From Anaerolineaceae bacterium (GTDB taxonomy: Bacteria; Chloroflexota; Anaerolineae; Anaerolineales; Anaerolineaceae), in contig JADLFQ010000013.1 of the NCBI GenBank assembly GCA_020845515.1, forward strand, positions 1 through 47,103: a stretch of 47,103 nt of DNA, given 5' to 3'. Every line of letters begins with the position of its first letter. The first letter of the stretch is position 1. The notes below the pieces were generated by a model, which saw nothing but the letters and a program-made list of their open reading frames with translations, was not told the origin of the DNA and made no database searches. The translations under genes were made by a program, and so were the position numbers. Below, piece by piece: positions 1 through 10,311 of the stretch.

Positions 1-2489
1 AACGCTTTACCCAACGAGCCCGCCGTGTGCTCAGTCTGGCTCACCAGGAAGCCGAGCGTCTGCGCCAGGATACCATCAACACCGAGCACCTTCTGCTTGG
101 CCTCGTCAAAGAAGAAGGTGGAATTGCCGGTCGCGTGATGCGTGATCTGGGGCTTGAAGCAGAGCGGGTAAACGAAATGGTTGAACGGCTGAGCGGCTTT
201 GGCAAATACCCCGGCGGCAGAATTGACCTTTCTCCGGGTGTGCAGCAGGTGTTGGAAGACGCCATCGAAGAAGCCCGCCGCATCGGACATCACTACATTG
301 GCACAGAACACCTCTTGCTCGGGCTGATTCAGTCCACAGACGGCAAGGCGCTGGAAGTTCTGCGCAAACTGGGCGTCACCCCGGAGCAAATCCGGCGGCA
401 GACCCGGCGCGTGCTGGATGAAAGCAGCGCCGCTCCCAGCGGCGCCGGCGCACGCGGCGCCCTGCAGCAAAGCGGAGACAAAGAAAAAGGCGGAAAAACC
501 CCGCTGGTGGACCAGCTCGCGGTGGATCTCACCACCCGCGCCGAAGAGGGCCGTCTCGACCCGGTCATCGGCCGCAGCATGGAAATCGAGCGCGTCATCC
601 AGATTCTGGCACGCCGCACAAAGAACAACCCCGCGTTGATCGGTGAACCCGGTGTTGGCAAAACCGCCATCATCGAAGGGCTGGCACAGCGCATCGTCGA
701 AGGTGAAGTGCCTGCTTTACTGCTCGGCAAACGCGTCTTGCAGCTTGATGTTGGTTCGCTGGTGGCCGGGACAATGTATCGCGGGCAATTCGAAGAACGC
801 CTCAAACGCGTCATTGACGAGTTGAAGACCTCAAGCGCCATCCTGTTCATTGATGAAGTTCACATGCTGGTGGGCGCGGGCGCGGCCGGCTCCTCGGTTG
901 ATGCTGCCAACATCCTCAAACCGGCGCTCTCGCGCGGCGAGATTCAAGTCATCGGCGCCACCACCATGGATGAATACCGCAAACACATCGAAAGCGATGC
1001 AGCGCTGGAACGGCGTTTCCAACCGATCAAGGTCAACGAACCAACAATAGAGGAAACCCTGCAAATCCTGCACGGCATTCGCGGCGCCTACGAAGAACAT
1101 CACCGCCTCAAAATTTCAGACGAAGCGCTTGAAGCCGCGGTGCGGCTCTCGGCGCGCTACGTCACAGAGCGCTTCCTGCCCGATAAAGCCATTGACTTGA
1201 TTGACGAAGCCTCCTCGCGGGTGCGCATGTACAAAAGCCCGGCCGCCCGCCAGACAAAAAAATTGATGGACGAACTGCGTCAGGTGCAGCAAAACTACAA
1301 CCTCGCGTTGGAAGACGCGCGCAACGACGACGCACAAGAACTGCTGCAAACTGAAGCATCCCTGCAAAACCAACTCGAAACCCTGCGCAATGAGTGGGAC
1401 CGCGACAACAGCCCGCAAGTCACCAGCGATGATATTGCCGAAGTCGTCTCGATGTGGACAGGCGTCCCTGTGATGCAAATGGCCTCCGAAGAGTCGGTGC
1501 GCTTGCTGCACATGGAAGACGAACTGCGCCAACACATCATCGGCCAGGAAGAAGCCGTCGTCAGTATTGCCAAAGCGGTGCGCCGTGCGCGCTCCGGTCT
1601 CAAAGACCCGCGCCGTCCAATTGGCTCGTTTGTATTCCTCGGCCCTACCGGCGTTGGCAAGACCGAATTGACCAAGGCACTGGCAAGTTTCCTCTTCGGC
1701 AGCGAGGATGCACTCCTCCAGTTCGATATGTCCGAATTTATGGAGCGTCATACCGTCAGCCGTCTGGTCGGCGCACCTCCGGGCTACATCGGCTACGAAG
1801 AAGCCGGCCAGCTCACCGAAGCGATCCGCCGCCGGCCGTACTCAATCGTCGTCTTCGATGAAATCGAGAAAGCGCACCCCGAAGCGCACAATATGCTCCT
1901 GCAAATTATGGAAGAGGGGCAGCTCTCCGACGCCAAAGGGCACAAAGTTGATTTCCGCAACGCCATCATCGTCATGACCTCCAACATCGGCGCAGATCTG
2001 ATCAAACGGCAAAGCAGCCTTGGCTTTCACTTGCAAAAAGACGAAACCCAAGAAGAACACCTCGCCTATGAAGAAATGCGCAAGAAGTTGATGGAAGCGC
2101 TCAAGAAGGTCTTCCGGCCCGAGTTTATGAACCGGCTCGACAGCGTGGTCGTCTTCCGCCCGCTCAACAGGGAAGATATCCGCAAGATTGTTGACCTTGA
2201 ACTGGCAAAAGTGGAAGAACGTCTCAAAGACAAGGGCATCCATTTGACCGCCACCGAAGTGGCTCTCGACCAGTTGGCTGAGGAAGGCTATGATCCCGAT
2301 ATGGGCGCCCGTCCTCTGCGGCGTGTGATCCAACAGAAGATCGAAGACCAGCTTTCAGATGCCATGCTGGCGCACCAGTTCGAGGAGGGCAACACAATTC
2401 TCGTTGATCTGGATGACGATGGCCAGTTCACCCTGCGTAAAGGCGGCCACGAGGCTGAGCCTGAAACGCCGCTCGGTATGGGCGCCTGA
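1..2489 (+). CDS. clpC: ATP-dependent Clp protease ATP-binding subunit ClpC (5' end cut by window)
   Basis: Hsp100 unfoldase that feeds proteins into the ClpP peptidase in the cytoplasm. The frame is open to the window edge: the codons from base 3 read [13 protein letters not shown], the usual ClpC N-terminus, so only about three to five codons are missing and the GTG at 27 is internal. Counting from base 3, two Clp-N repeats fill residues 1-140. D1 has Walker A GEPGVGKT near 214 and Walker B ILFIDE. A short single-coil middle domain follows, as in ClpC and unlike ClpB. D2 has Walker A GPTGVGKT near 547. A ClpP-docking LGF tripeptide lies at about 673. About 830 aa is normal for the family. 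radA follows after a hairpin, the common clpC-radA order. No ctsR/mcsAB genes are visible because the window starts here. Confidence 0.96.
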   Translation, partial: RFTQRARRVLSLAHQEAERLRQDTINTEHLLLGLVKEEGGIAGRVMRDLGLEAERVNEMVERLSGFGKYPGGRIDLSPGVQQVLEDAIEEARRIGHHYIGTEHLLLGLIQSTDGKALEVLRKLGVTPEQIRRQTRRVLDESSAAPSGAGARGALQQSGDKEKGGKTPLVDQLAVDLTTRAEEGRLDPVIGRSMEIERVIQILARRTKNNPALIGEPGVGKTAIIEGLAQRIVEGEVPALLLGKRVLQLDVGSLVAGTMYRGQFEERLKRVIDELKTSSAILFIDEVHMLVGAGAAGSSVDAANILKPALSRGEIQVIGATTMDEYRKHIESDAALERRFQPIKVNEPTIEETLQILHGIRGAYEEHHRLKISDEALEAAVRLSARYVTERFLPDKAIDLIDEASSRVRMYKSPAARQTKKLMDELRQVQQNYNLALEDARNDDAQELLQTEASLQNQLETLRNEWDRDNSPQVTSDDIAEVVSMWTGVPVMQMASEESVRLLHMEDELRQHIIGQEEAVVSIAKAVRRARSGLKDPRRPIGSFVFLGPTGVGKTELTKALASFLFGSEDALLQFDMSEFMERHTVSRLVGAPPGYIGYEEAGQLTEAIRRRPYSIVVFDEIEKAHPEAHNMLLQIMEEGQLSDAKGHKVDFRNAIIVMTSNIGADLIKRQSSLGFHLQKDETQEEHLAYEEMRKKLMEALKKVFRPEFMNRLDSVVVFRPLNREDIRKIVDLELAKVEERLKDKGIHLTATEVALDQLAEEGYDPDMGARPLRRVIQQKIEDQLSDAMLAHQFEEGNTILVDLDDDGQFTLRKGGHEAEPETPLGMGA

Positions 2490-2512
2490 CCTGTTCTCCG
2501 CACAACATTTTT

Positions 2513-2547
2513 GTCCCCTTCCCTGATCATACAGGGAAGGGGACTTT
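2513..2547 (+). terminator. Hairpin terminator after clpC
   Basis: A perfect 13-bp stem (arms 2513-2525 and 2532-2544) with a 6-nt loop is followed by only TTT. The stem is strong but the U-tract is short, so it may be a partial terminator allowing some read-through into radA, which starts 37 bases later. Confidence 0.6.
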
Positions 2548-2581
2548 CAAAACTACCCCATACAGAAAGCATGGAAAAGCC

Positions 2582-3991
2582 ATGGCAAAAACACAAACGC
2601 ATTACGTCTGCCAACAGTGCGGCCGCACCTCCCCCCGCCCCCTGGGGCGCTGCCCTTCATGTGGCAGTTGGGGCACACTGACCGAGCAACTCCGCAACCC
2701 GCCCATCACCAGCAGCGGAAAACAAACCGCGCGCGGCTTGGGTGGCCGGTCCCAGCCGCAGCGCCTCGCGGAGATCAGCGGGGAGGCTGAGGAGCGCCTG
2801 CATCTGCCGATGGTGGAATTTGCCCGCGTCCTGGGCGGCGGCATCGTGCCGGGCTCCATCATCCTCGTCGGCGGAGACCCCGGCATCGGCAAATCCACGC
2901 TGACGCTCCAAATGGCCATGGAAATGTCACGCAGCGGTGTAGTGCTGTACGTCTCAGGCGAAGAATCAGAACGCCAAATCAAAATGCGCGCCCTGCGCTT
3001 GCTGCGCGATGACAGTGGGGAAGACCCACCCCTGCCGGAAAATCTCTACCTGGTAACCGAAACCAACCTTGAGACTGTGTTGAGCCATGTTGCCGCCCTT
3101 CAGCCTGCACTGTTGATCGTCGACTCGATCCAAACCGTCTATCTGCCGGAGATGGAATCCACCGCCGGTTCGATCTCACAAGTGCGCGAGTCCGCTGCTC
3201 GGCTGCGCGAGATGGCAAAGGCAAGCGGCGTGGCTGTTTTCGTCATCGGTCACGTCACCAAAGAAGGCGTCATTGCCGGGCCGCGCGTGCTGGAGCACAT
3301 CGTTGATACCGTCCTCTACCTCGAAGGCGACCGCTTTCTCTCCTTTCGTCTGCTGCGCTCCGTCAAGAACCGGTTCGGCGCGGCGTCCGAGGTCGGCGTA
3401 TTTGAAATGCGTGAGCGCGGCATGGTGGAAGTCTCCAACCCCTCCGAGGCATTCCTGGCAGAGCGGCTGGTCAACGCGCCCGGCTCGTCCATTGCCGTGA
3501 CGATGGAAGGCGCCCGTCCGCTTTTGGTGGAGATCCAGGGACTCACCAGCCCCACCCACTTTGGCAACCCGCGCCGCACGCCCAACGGCGTTGATATCAA
3601 CCGCCTCCTGCTCATCACCGCCGTGCTCACCCGTCGCCTGGGGCTCAACCTGGGCGAGCAGGATGTCTTTGTCAACGTGGTCGGCGGATTGCGCATCAGT
3701 GAACCCGCTGCAGACCTCGCAATCGCCGCCGCAATCACATCCTCCATCCGCGACCTTCCGCTTCGCGCCGATGCCGCCCTGATCGGTGAGGTCGGCTTGT
3801 CCGGCGAACTGCGCCGGGTGGGACAAATGCCCGCCCGCCTGCGTGAGGCCGCCAAGCTCGGCTTCAAGATCGCGGTCGTTCCACACCGGGCACGGGCAGC
3901 TGAACCCTGGCCTGACGATTTGCAGATCCTTGAGGCTCGCTCGCTGCGCGAAGCACTCAGTCATGCACTGGTCGGCCCCAAAAAAGGGTGA
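2582..3991 (+). CDS. radA: DNA repair protein RadA
   Basis: RecA-like ATPase that helps process recombination intermediates and drives branch migration during repair. Seen in the 469 aa: an N-terminal four-cysteine zinc finger (C10, C13, C24, C27), Walker A GDPGIGKST near residue 97, the RadA hallmark KNRFG motif near 262, and a C-terminal Lon-protease-like domain (about 285-460) that lacks protease function in this family. Length and domain order are normal. The ATG is the first in-frame start; an upstream ATG at 2571 is in another frame. It probably forms a stress/repair unit with clpC. Confidence 0.96.
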   Translation: MAKTQTHYVCQQCGRTSPRPLGRCPSCGSWGTLTEQLRNPPITSSGKQTARGLGGRSQPQRLAEISGEAEERLHLPMVEFARVLGGGIVPGSIILVGGDPGIGKSTLTLQMAMEMSRSGVVLYVSGEESERQIKMRALRLLRDDSGEDPPLPENLYLVTETNLETVLSHVAALQPALLIVDSIQTVYLPEMESTAGSISQVRESAARLREMAKASGVAVFVIGHVTKEGVIAGPRVLEHIVDTVLYLEGDRFLSFRLLRSVKNRFGAASEVGVFEMRERGMVEVSNPSEAFLAERLVNAPGSSIAVTMEGARPLLVEIQGLTSPTHFGNPRRTPNGVDINRLLLITAVLTRRLGLNLGEQDVFVNVVGGLRISEPAADLAIAAAITSSIRDLPLRADAALIGEVGLSGELRRVGQMPARLREAAKLGFKIAVVPHRARAAEPWPDDLQILEARSLREALSHALVGPKKG

Positions 3992-4092
3992 CCCGAACGC
4001 CGTTCTGCCGCCCGGAGGTGGTAGAAGCCCCGCCGGAATGTGTTACAATCGCCTCTGTTCACTGTCGTTAAACAAGCCTGTCAAGAAAAACC

Positions 4093-4611
4093 ATGCGAAA
4101 AAATACCCCCCCTTTTTCCTGGGTTTACCAAACCCGCCGCAACCATGCGCTGGAACATGCCACTTTACAGCTTATAGCAAAGAAAACACCCGGCTGCCGT
4201 CTGGCTGGTTATTCCGGCCCGTATGGCTTTTTTGTCGTCGGAAATATTTCCACCCCAACGCTTCAAGAGGCGCTGGAAGAGGCGCTCGCGCGCCTCAAAG
4301 CAGGGGAAGCCCAGCTCGCCATCCACCCAAACTGCGGGACAAACTTTGTCACCGCCGGGCTGCTGGCGGGTGTCGCCGCCTGGCTTGCCATGCTGGGGGT
4401 GGGTAAAAGCTGGCGGCAGAAATTGGAGCGTATCCCGCTCGTCGTCGTATTCTCAACATTGGCGCTGATGTTCTCCCCTCCATTGGGCATGCGCATCCAA
4501 AAAGACATCACCACACTCGCACAACTGGACAACCTGCAAGTTGTTGGCATTGATCGCCTCCACGAAGGCAGTCCGGTCGTCCACCGTGTACGCACATGCC
4601 AGGGCGCGTAA
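4093..4611 (+). CDS. DUF6391-type small membrane protein
   Basis: 172 aa. The N-terminal part carries RRNHALEHATLQL, a motif I associate with the DUF6391 family (function unknown, found in Chloroflexota and cyanobacteria). After an alpha/beta-like segment (GYSGPYGFFVVGN...) there are two hydrophobic helices (about 77-98 and 114-134), so it is probably anchored in the inner membrane. A possible -10 box (TACAAT, 4044-4049) lies upstream without a convincing -35. The next gene starts 19 bases downstream, so the three genes to 6207 are likely one operon. The family call comes from memory of the motif. Confidence 0.7.
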   Translation: MRKNTPPFSWVYQTRRNHALEHATLQLIAKKTPGCRLAGYSGPYGFFVVGNISTPTLQEALEEALARLKAGEAQLAIHPNCGTNFVTAGLLAGVAAWLAMLGVGKSWRQKLERIPLVVVFSTLALMFSPPLGMRIQKDITTLAQLDNLQVVGIDRLHEGSPVVHRVRTCQGA

Positions 4612-4630
4612 CACGGTCTTAACCGCAGGC

Positions 4631-5197
4631 ATGGATCACCAAAAAGCCTTCTCCCGCCTCCCCCACCTCGGCACAGAGCGCTTGATCCTGCGCCCTGTAC
4701 AGCTTAACGATGCTCCGGCGGTCTTCAAGTACTCCCAAGACCCCCAGATGACGCGTTACACACGCTGGATGCCCCACTGCCGCCTCGAAGATTCCATTTT
4801 CTTTATCGAACAAATCCTTGCCCAATACGCCGCCGGAAAACCGGCTCCCTGGGCGGTCGTGCTTAAAGAAGGCAAACAGATGATTGGCACAACCGGCTTT
4901 GTCCACTGGAGCCCGATACACGCCCGCGGAGAAATCGGCTATGCCATCGGCCGGCAGTGGTGGGGTAACGGCTATGCGCTGGAAGCAGCCCGTGCTGCGC
5001 TGGCCTTCGGCTTCAAAACACTGCGCTGCAACCGTATCGAGGCGATGTGCGATGTCGCCAACCTTTCCTCGGCGCGCGTGATGGAAAAACTTGGCATGCG
5101 CTTCGAGGGTGTGCTGCGCCAGTACCTGTACATGCAAGACAGCCACCGCGACGTCAGGATCTATTCCTTGCTGTTTTCAGAATGGGGAGGCAAATGA
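4631..5197 (+). CDS. GNAT N-acetyltransferase, RimJ/RimL-like
   Basis: 188 aa from the chosen ATG. An upstream in-frame start would overlap the preceding gene by about 70 bases and add residues unlike the family. The protein opens with the RimJ-type LGTERLILRPV strand and contains the acetyl-CoA loop around QWWGNGYALEAARA. It ends with the conserved NLSSARVMEKLGMRFEG segment, which fits RimJ/RimL-type acetyltransferases acting on protein N-termini or small amines. The substrate cannot be read from the sequence. The stop codon overlaps the holA start in an ATGA tetranucleotide, so the two are translationally coupled. Confidence 0.9.
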   Translation: MDHQKAFSRLPHLGTERLILRPVQLNDAPAVFKYSQDPQMTRYTRWMPHCRLEDSIFFIEQILAQYAAGKPAPWAVVLKEGKQMIGTTGFVHWSPIHARGEIGYAIGRQWWGNGYALEAARAALAFGFKTLRCNRIEAMCDVANLSSARVMEKLGMRFEGVLRQYLYMQDSHRDVRIYSLLFSEWGGK

Positions 5198-6207
5198 ACC
5201 AGCAAACACCCAGCGTAACCCTGCTGATCGGCGACAATGAAAATGCAGTCGCTGCATACCTTGAAGAACGAATCCGCGCCCTGGGAGATCCATCCGCCGC
5301 AGAATTGAACCTGACCCGGCTGGACGGCCGCCAGGCAAGCGAGGAGGAAATCCGTACAGCAGCCAACGCCATTCCCTTCCTGTCCCACCGGCGCTTGCTT
5401 ATCCTGAATCATCCGCTGGCGCGCGCCGCCACCGAAGAGGCGCGGGGCCGCTTTTGCAGCTTCCTTGAAAATCTGCCGCCTGTCAGCGAGGTCATTCTCC
5501 TGCTCACAGACCGTATCGTCTTCAAACAAGGTGAAAAACGTTGGGAGACGTTTCACACCAAACACTGGCTGATCAAGTGGGCTGAGCGCCGGGGTGAAAG
5601 CCTCGTGCAAATCATCCGCGTGCCCCTGCCCACCCCGTACGAAATGCCCGGCTGGATCCGCAAACATGCACAGGATATGGGCGGGCAGTTCACCCCCGCG
5701 GCGGCTGCCACACTGGCCGGCTGCGTGGATAATAACACCCGTCTGGCAAACCTGGAGATCGAAAAGCTGCTGCTCTACACAGATGGCCGTCCGGTGGAAG
5801 CTGACGACGTGGATCTGTTGACCGCCAACACCAGTCAGGCCGGCATCTTCGAAATGGTGGATGCCCTTTCCTCCGGCAATGCAGGGCAAGCCGCGCGCCT
5901 TTTCTATCGCCTGCTCGAGGAGGAGGAAGAGTACAACCTTTTTGGCATGATTGTGCGCCAGTTCCGGCTGCTGCTGCTCACCCGCGAAATCCTGGATGAA
6001 AATGGCGGGCTGGATATCGTCCAGCGCGATCTAAATTTATCCTCCTACCCGGCGAAGAAAATGATCGGGCAGGCACAAGGGTTTACCATTCAACGCTTGG
6101 AACAGATTTATCGCCGCCTGCTGGAAATTGACATCGCTCTGAAAACCGGTCAGACCACCTTGTCGTTGGCCTTCGACTTGCTCGCAGCCGATCTTTCCGT
6201 CCCATAG
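5194..6207 (+). CDS. holA: DNA polymerase III subunit delta
   Basis: Clamp-loader delta subunit that opens the beta sliding clamp. The 337-aa product starts at an ATG preceded by GGGGAGG and overlaps the acetyltransferase stop (ATGA). Seen: an N-terminal SVTLLIGDNENAVAAYL segment typical of HolA and Holliday-junction ATPase-like delta folds. The Walker motif is degenerate, as expected for delta. A C-terminal all-helical collar region includes NLFGMIVRQFRLLL and the conserved YPAKKM and LEIDIALKTG elements. Its 3' end faces the PIG-L gene tail to tail with 15 bases between stops and no clear terminator. Confidence 0.92.
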   Translation: MNQQTPSVTLLIGDNENAVAAYLEERIRALGDPSAAELNLTRLDGRQASEEEIRTAANAIPFLSHRRLLILNHPLARAATEEARGRFCSFLENLPPVSEVILLLTDRIVFKQGEKRWETFHTKHWLIKWAERRGESLVQIIRVPLPTPYEMPGWIRKHAQDMGGQFTPAAAATLAGCVDNNTRLANLEIEKLLLYTDGRPVEADDVDLLTANTSQAGIFEMVDALSSGNAGQAARLFYRLLEEEEEYNLFGMIVRQFRLLLLTREILDENGGLDIVQRDLNLSSYPAKKMIGQAQGFTIQRLEQIYRRLLEIDIALKTGQTTLSLAFDLLAADLSVP

Positions 6208-6222
6208 AACCGCGCGCCGCTG

Positions 6223-7062
6223 TTACCGCAGTCTGTTCAACACCTCAGCCGCGAAACGATCAAGGTAGCCCTGAACATACCCGGCAATATCAAGGGTTTC
6301 ATCCTGAACCAGCGGAGTCACATCCATGGCATAACTGAGACCCGCCGCCGCATCAACGCCGCGCGGGGCAAAGTAAGTGGCGTTCGCCCGCCGCCTGCCC
6401 GGCGCCGCCAGGTCATAGCGCTTGCCGCCCGCAATCTGGGAATCAAACACGCCCAACAAAGCAGCTTGCAGGTTTTCGTGCGCCGACAGGTCAAAGACCA
6501 CCTTATCTTCATCCGGCAGCCAATCCAGGCCGCGCCAGATCTCTACGCCATAGCACCTTTGCGGGCGCTCTTCCACCGGCAGCGAGCGCAGCGCCGCCAG
6601 GGTTTTGAGCGCCGCTCCAATGTGCGTCTCGTGCTTATCCGCCAGGTTGTGCATATAGACCACTTCCGGCCGGGCTGCACGCAGAATCTTCACCAGGTCG
6701 TTCACAGGATCAGGATTGCCCATATCCTTTACCGCCGCGCTGGGGAAGTCAAACAGCACCTGGGCGGCATATTCTCCCACGATGGCCGCTTTCTTCTGTT
6801 CCACCGTCCGCACCGCCTGCATCTCGTCATCGCTGTACCCCGCGTATGGGCCGGCGCGCGGCGAACCGCGTCCGTTTGTCAGAACCACACCGGTAAACCA
6901 GTGTTCCTTCTGTTGAAAACAGGTCAAAATTCCATTCACTGCCATCAGTTCCAGGTCGTCCTGGTGTGCGGCAATCCCGATATGCGTGGTGCGCGCCAAA
7001 GCCGTCTCGGGCGGCAGCCCGTCGGGGATGAATATTTGTGCGCCCGGCATCAAAAAATCCAT
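6223..7062 (-). CDS. PIG-L family zinc deacetylase
   Basis: LmbE/PIG-L-fold metal-dependent deacetylase (279 aa), likely removing an acetyl group from an N-acetylglucosamine-type sugar. The zinc motif usually written AHPDDLE reads AHQDDLE here (H33, D36), so the proline is replaced but the ligands remain. A second histidine cluster, YMHNLADKHETH, lies near residue 138. The start was placed at the ATG behind AAGGATG; an upstream in-frame ATG would add 24 unlike residues. It sits last in the glycan run, 141 bases after galE, so it may also have its own promoter. The exact substrate is not readable. Confidence 0.88.
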   Translation of the reverse strand: MDFLMPGAQIFIPDGLPPETALARTTHIGIAAHQDDLELMAVNGILTCFQQKEHWFTGVVLTNGRGSPRAGPYAGYSDDEMQAVRTVEQKKAAIVGEYAAQVLFDFPSAAVKDMGNPDPVNDLVKILRAARPEVVYMHNLADKHETHIGAALKTLAALRSLPVEERPQRCYGVEIWRGLDWLPDEDKVVFDLSAHENLQAALLGVFDSQIAGGKRYDLAAPGRRRANATYFAPRGVDAAAGLSYAMDVTPLVQDETLDIAGYVQGYLDRFAAEVLNRLR

Positions 7063-7203
7063 ATACCCATCCTTTTCTTCTTCTTGAAAAACTGTCCGCC
7101 GCGATCGCCCGTCCCATCCGGCAGCCTTCCTCATCCGGAAGCCGGATTTTTCTCGCCCCTTCGTACCCGCTTTCCAGTTTTTTCTGCCGCAGTTCTTTCC
7201 GTC

Positions 7204-8217
7204 TTAATCAAACTTGAGGATTTTATGGCGCTCCTCACCCCATCGCAGCGCGCTGGCGATGCCCTCATCAATGGACAGTTCGGCTTGCCAGCCCAGCAGG
7301 TCGCGGGCGCGGTCGGCATTGGCATACGAACCGGCAATATCACCGGGGCGCGGCGGCGCCAGGCGCTTTTCAATATCCCTGCCCCAAACGCGTTCAAAAG
7401 CCTGCACCAGCTCGAATACCGTCACCCCCTTGCCCGTGCCGAGGTTGATGATCAGATAGCCGTCTTGCGGTTGTCCGGCACGCTCAAAAGCGGCATCGAA
7501 TCCGGTTACAGCATGCACATGCGCCCGCGCTAAATCCCAGACATGAATATAATCACGAATACCCGAACCGTCGCGCGTCGGCCAGTCCACACCGGTAATT
7601 TCAAAGTACGGCTGCTTCTCCAGTGCGGTATCCACCAGCTTGCCCACAACATGGGTGGGGTGTTTGACGTGGATGCCGGAGCGCATTTTCGGGTCGGCGC
7701 CAATCGGGTTAAAATAGCGCAAGGCAATGCCCTGCATGCCATAAGCCGCGCAAAAATCGCGCAGGATCATCTCCATCATATACTTTGTGCGCGCGTACGG
7801 GCTGGTGGGTTTGAGCGGTGCGGCTTCGGTTACCATGAACCCGTCCACCACATCATAGATGGACGCCGATGAGCTAAACACCACCCGCCCATGGCCAAGG
7901 TTCTTAAGCGTTTTAAAGAGCTCAAGCGAGCAGGCGACATTGTCCCGGTAATACTCGTACGGCATGGTGGTGGACTCCGGCACAACGATCAGCGCGGCGC
8001 AGTGGATTGTGGCTTGAATATCCGGGTGATCGCGGAAGATTTGCTGCAATGCACCCGCGTCAGCAATATCCGCCTCATAAAAGATACGCCCGTGTGTAAA
8101 TTCACGCCGCCCGGTAACCAGCGAATCAATCACGACCGGGGTGTGCCCGGCGTCCTCCAGGGCAGAGCAAATCGTACTTCCAATATACCCGGCGCCGCCG
8201 GTCACCAGAGCTTTCAT
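7204..8217 (-). CDS. galE: UDP-glucose 4-epimerase
   Basis: Extended short-chain dehydrogenase interconverting UDP-glucose and UDP-galactose (or the N-acetyl forms). The 337-aa product has the N-terminal NAD-binding GGAGYIGS loop (residues 7-14), the SSSAS strand end near 115-119 and the catalytic YxxxK pair Y141/K145. The RYFNPIGADP motif typical of GalE is present. AAGGAG stands before the ATG. It follows the GT-C-like gene by 33 bases and probably supplies nucleotide sugar for the glycosyltransferases upstream in the same operon. Whether it takes UDP-Glc or UDP-GlcNAc is undecided. Confidence 0.93.
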   Translation of the reverse strand: MKALVTGGAGYIGSTICSALEDAGHTPVVIDSLVTGRREFTHGRIFYEADIADAGALQQIFRDHPDIQATIHCAALIVVPESTTMPYEYYRDNVACSLELFKTLKNLGHGRVVFSSSASIYDVVDGFMVTEAAPLKPTSPYARTKYMMEMILRDFCAAYGMQGIALRYFNPIGADPKMRSGIHVKHPTHVVGKLVDTALEKQPYFEITGVDWPTRDGSGIRDYIHVWDLARAHVHAVTGFDAAFERAGQPQDGYLIINLGTGKGVTVFELVQAFERVWGRDIEKRLAPPRPGDIAGSYANADRARDLLGWQAELSIDEGIASALRWGEERHKILKFD

Positions 8218-8250
8218 CAGTGCAACTCCTTATTCCGTGATGTCAAACCC

Positions 8251-10311
8251 CTATTCTATCAGGTCTTCACATTTCAACACTTCGCTTAACTGCTCAAAAG
8301 CCGCAGCTTTGTCCGTGGAAGCCTGCGTATGAGCATCAATCCGCTTCCACAAACGGCACAGAGGCGGGTGCACCAGCGGGGTGATCGCGGCCGCTTCGGC
8401 TGTCTGCCCCACAGCCTGCTCCCACCGGCCTGTTTGTGCATACCCCTCGATAAATGGATAGCGTTCCGCCGGATTGTTGGGGTACTCTCCCAAGCCAAAA
8501 GCCTCTTCCCCCACTTGAACAACCCCCTCCCAATCCGTCTGCTGGCGGGCTAATTCGGCTTTCTGATAGTAATAGCACCAGCCATGCACCGGTTCTGCAC
8601 CGTAAATTTGCGCCGGGGGGCGGGCTGTTTGCTCCCCCGTCAGCGGCAGGATCCACTCCCAACTCGAAAGCTCTGCGGCTTTGCGCAGCAGAATGGGAAT
8701 CGTGGGGTTCTCAGGATCAACCTCCGGATCAAGCACGCGCAGACAGGCAGGCGGGGCATAGTCCACAGCAACCATTTGCGAGGTGCTGCCGTAAAAAACT
8801 GCCGCCCAATAGTTATGTGTGATCGCGCGGTCCGGCTGCATACCTTGTAAAACCGTGTCCTGCCGCAGCGATGGATAATACAAAAAGTGCGACATGCGCT
8901 CCGAACCATTTTCCGGTGCATACACCCAGTTAAGCATCGCCGTCAGTGAGTTATCTGTTACATAGGAAATCGGCAGGTCGTTGGTTAAGACTGCCGTGCC
9001 TTCCGCAAGCTCCGGCACGCGCCAGACCATCTGCCAGAAGAACTGCCGCTGGGCGTCCAGCGAGCGGCGGTACTGATTGGCAACCTGAAATTGATAGCCC
9101 GCCGAAAAGGCGGTCAGCAACGCCAGCGTCCCGGTTTGCAGCCAGCCAGGCCGGCGAGGCAAGAGGGAGAGCAGCATCGCCGCCAGCAGCACAGCCCCCA
9201 GCGTAAACGGCAGTGTAAAACGGCTGTTCGGCTGGCGCAAGCCGACCACAAGCTGGGTGAGCCAAAACGGCCACCCTGCAATCAGCAGCGCGAGGGCGCC
9301 CAAAGCACCCGGTATCAGGCGTGTCCGAAGCGGATGATACTCCTCTCCGTCCACTCGCAGCCATCGCAAGTAGGCAAGAACGAAGAGGAACACCCCGGCC
9401 GTCAAAAGGCCATACACAGCCGTTGTCCGCGCGCCCAGTACGGCAATATCCGGCAGGCGAAACGCTTCACCCCAGGCCTGAATTGCTGTCTGCCACAGGT
9501 CTTTCAGGATGGTACCGGCAAGTTGCGCAGCCGCCTCAAATGGCCGGGCGGCCAGCAAACCAAGCAGTTTTGGTTGGTTGCCCAGCGTCTGGTTTTCAAA
9601 GAGAAATGCCCGCCAGAAAGAAACACCCAGAAAGACAGCCAGGTACGGTGCCCAAAGTGCCGCCGTGCGCCGCAGGCGCGGGCGAAAACCTCGCACCCGC
9701 TCAGAAACCACCAGCCAGAGCAAAACAGGCCGCAGCAGGTCAAGCAGATAAAAATATTCCATGCATAGCAGGTTGACTGCCGAAAAAATCAGCCCAAACC
9801 CCGTCCATACCCAGGCGCGCCCCAACCGGCGCGCCGCCGCCAGCATGGCGCCGAACGAGAACAGGAGCGCGGTATATACCATGAAGAAATGGCCGAAATT
9901 AATCGGAATAAATTGCTGGTCGAACCCCGGATACACAGCAAAAAGTAACGCAGCCCGGACAGCCAGCCGGGCGCGCTGCGGCCAGAGCAGGCGAAGCATG
10001 ATCCACAACATCACCGCACACAGCCAGCGCCAGAAGATGCCAAAAAGCTGCCAGACCCACGGCAAACTGCCCAACAAAGCAAGGTCGGCGCGGATGAACA
10101 GCCCCCACACCGGCCGGGCGGAAGCAAAATAGCGGATCAAGCCCGCACGGCCCAGCTTCTCCGCAATCCATTGAAAGGCAATGTCATCCCAATAGAAACC
10201 CAGCCAGGGGACCAGCAAACCATACGAGACCAAACATAGCCCTAACAGAGCCAGCGGAACGGAGGATTGAGAAAAACGGAGGGCGGAAAGGTATGCTTTA
10301 AGGCTATCCAT
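8251..10311 (-). CDS. Multi-pass membrane protein, GT-C glycosyltransferase-like
   Basis: 686 aa. About ten hydrophobic helices fill residues 15-430, followed by a soluble C-terminal part of about 250 aa with tetratricopeptide-like helices near its end. The first loop after helix 1 has GFYWDDIAF; acidic residues at this place are typical of GT-C enzymes that use polyprenyl-phosphate sugars. I infer a GT-C transferase or a dedicated partner of the GT2 enzyme just upstream. The start was chosen at the ATG that overlaps the GT2 stop by 8 bases; longer in-frame starts would lie within the GT2 gene. No clear Shine-Dalgarno site is visible, so translation is probably coupled. No named family is recognised with certainty. 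Confidence 0.75.
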   Translation of the reverse strand: MDSLKAYLSALRFSQSSVPLALLGLCLVSYGLLVPWLGFYWDDIAFQWIAEKLGRAGLIRYFASARPVWGLFIRADLALLGSLPWVWQLFGIFWRWLCAVMLWIMLRLLWPQRARLAVRAALLFAVYPGFDQQFIPINFGHFFMVYTALLFSFGAMLAAARRLGRAWVWTGFGLIFSAVNLLCMEYFYLLDLLRPVLLWLVVSERVRGFRPRLRRTAALWAPYLAVFLGVSFWRAFLFENQTLGNQPKLLGLLAARPFEAAAQLAGTILKDLWQTAIQAWGEAFRLPDIAVLGARTTAVYGLLTAGVFLFVLAYLRWLRVDGEEYHPLRTRLIPGALGALALLIAGWPFWLTQLVVGLRQPNSRFTLPFTLGAVLLAAMLLSLLPRRPGWLQTGTLALLTAFSAGYQFQVANQYRRSLDAQRQFFWQMVWRVPELAEGTAVLTNDLPISYVTDNSLTAMLNWVYAPENGSERMSHFLYYPSLRQDTVLQGMQPDRAITHNYWAAVFYGSTSQMVAVDYAPPACLRVLDPEVDPENPTIPILLRKAAELSSWEWILPLTGEQTARPPAQIYGAEPVHGWCYYYQKAELARQQTDWEGVVQVGEEAFGLGEYPNNPAERYPFIEGYAQTGRWEQAVGQTAEAAAITPLVHPPLCRLWKRIDAHTQASTDKAAAFEQLSEVLKCEDLIE

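Noticed and set aside
7131-7150. ATCCGG/CCGGAT hairpin with T-run on the plus strand
   Set aside because: No plus-strand gene ends there; it lies between two minus-strand genes, so it would stop only antisense RNA.
9091-9768. Long open frames on the strand opposite the GT-C-like gene
   Set aside because: They mirror codon patterns of the real gene, have low-complexity translations and no ribosome sites.
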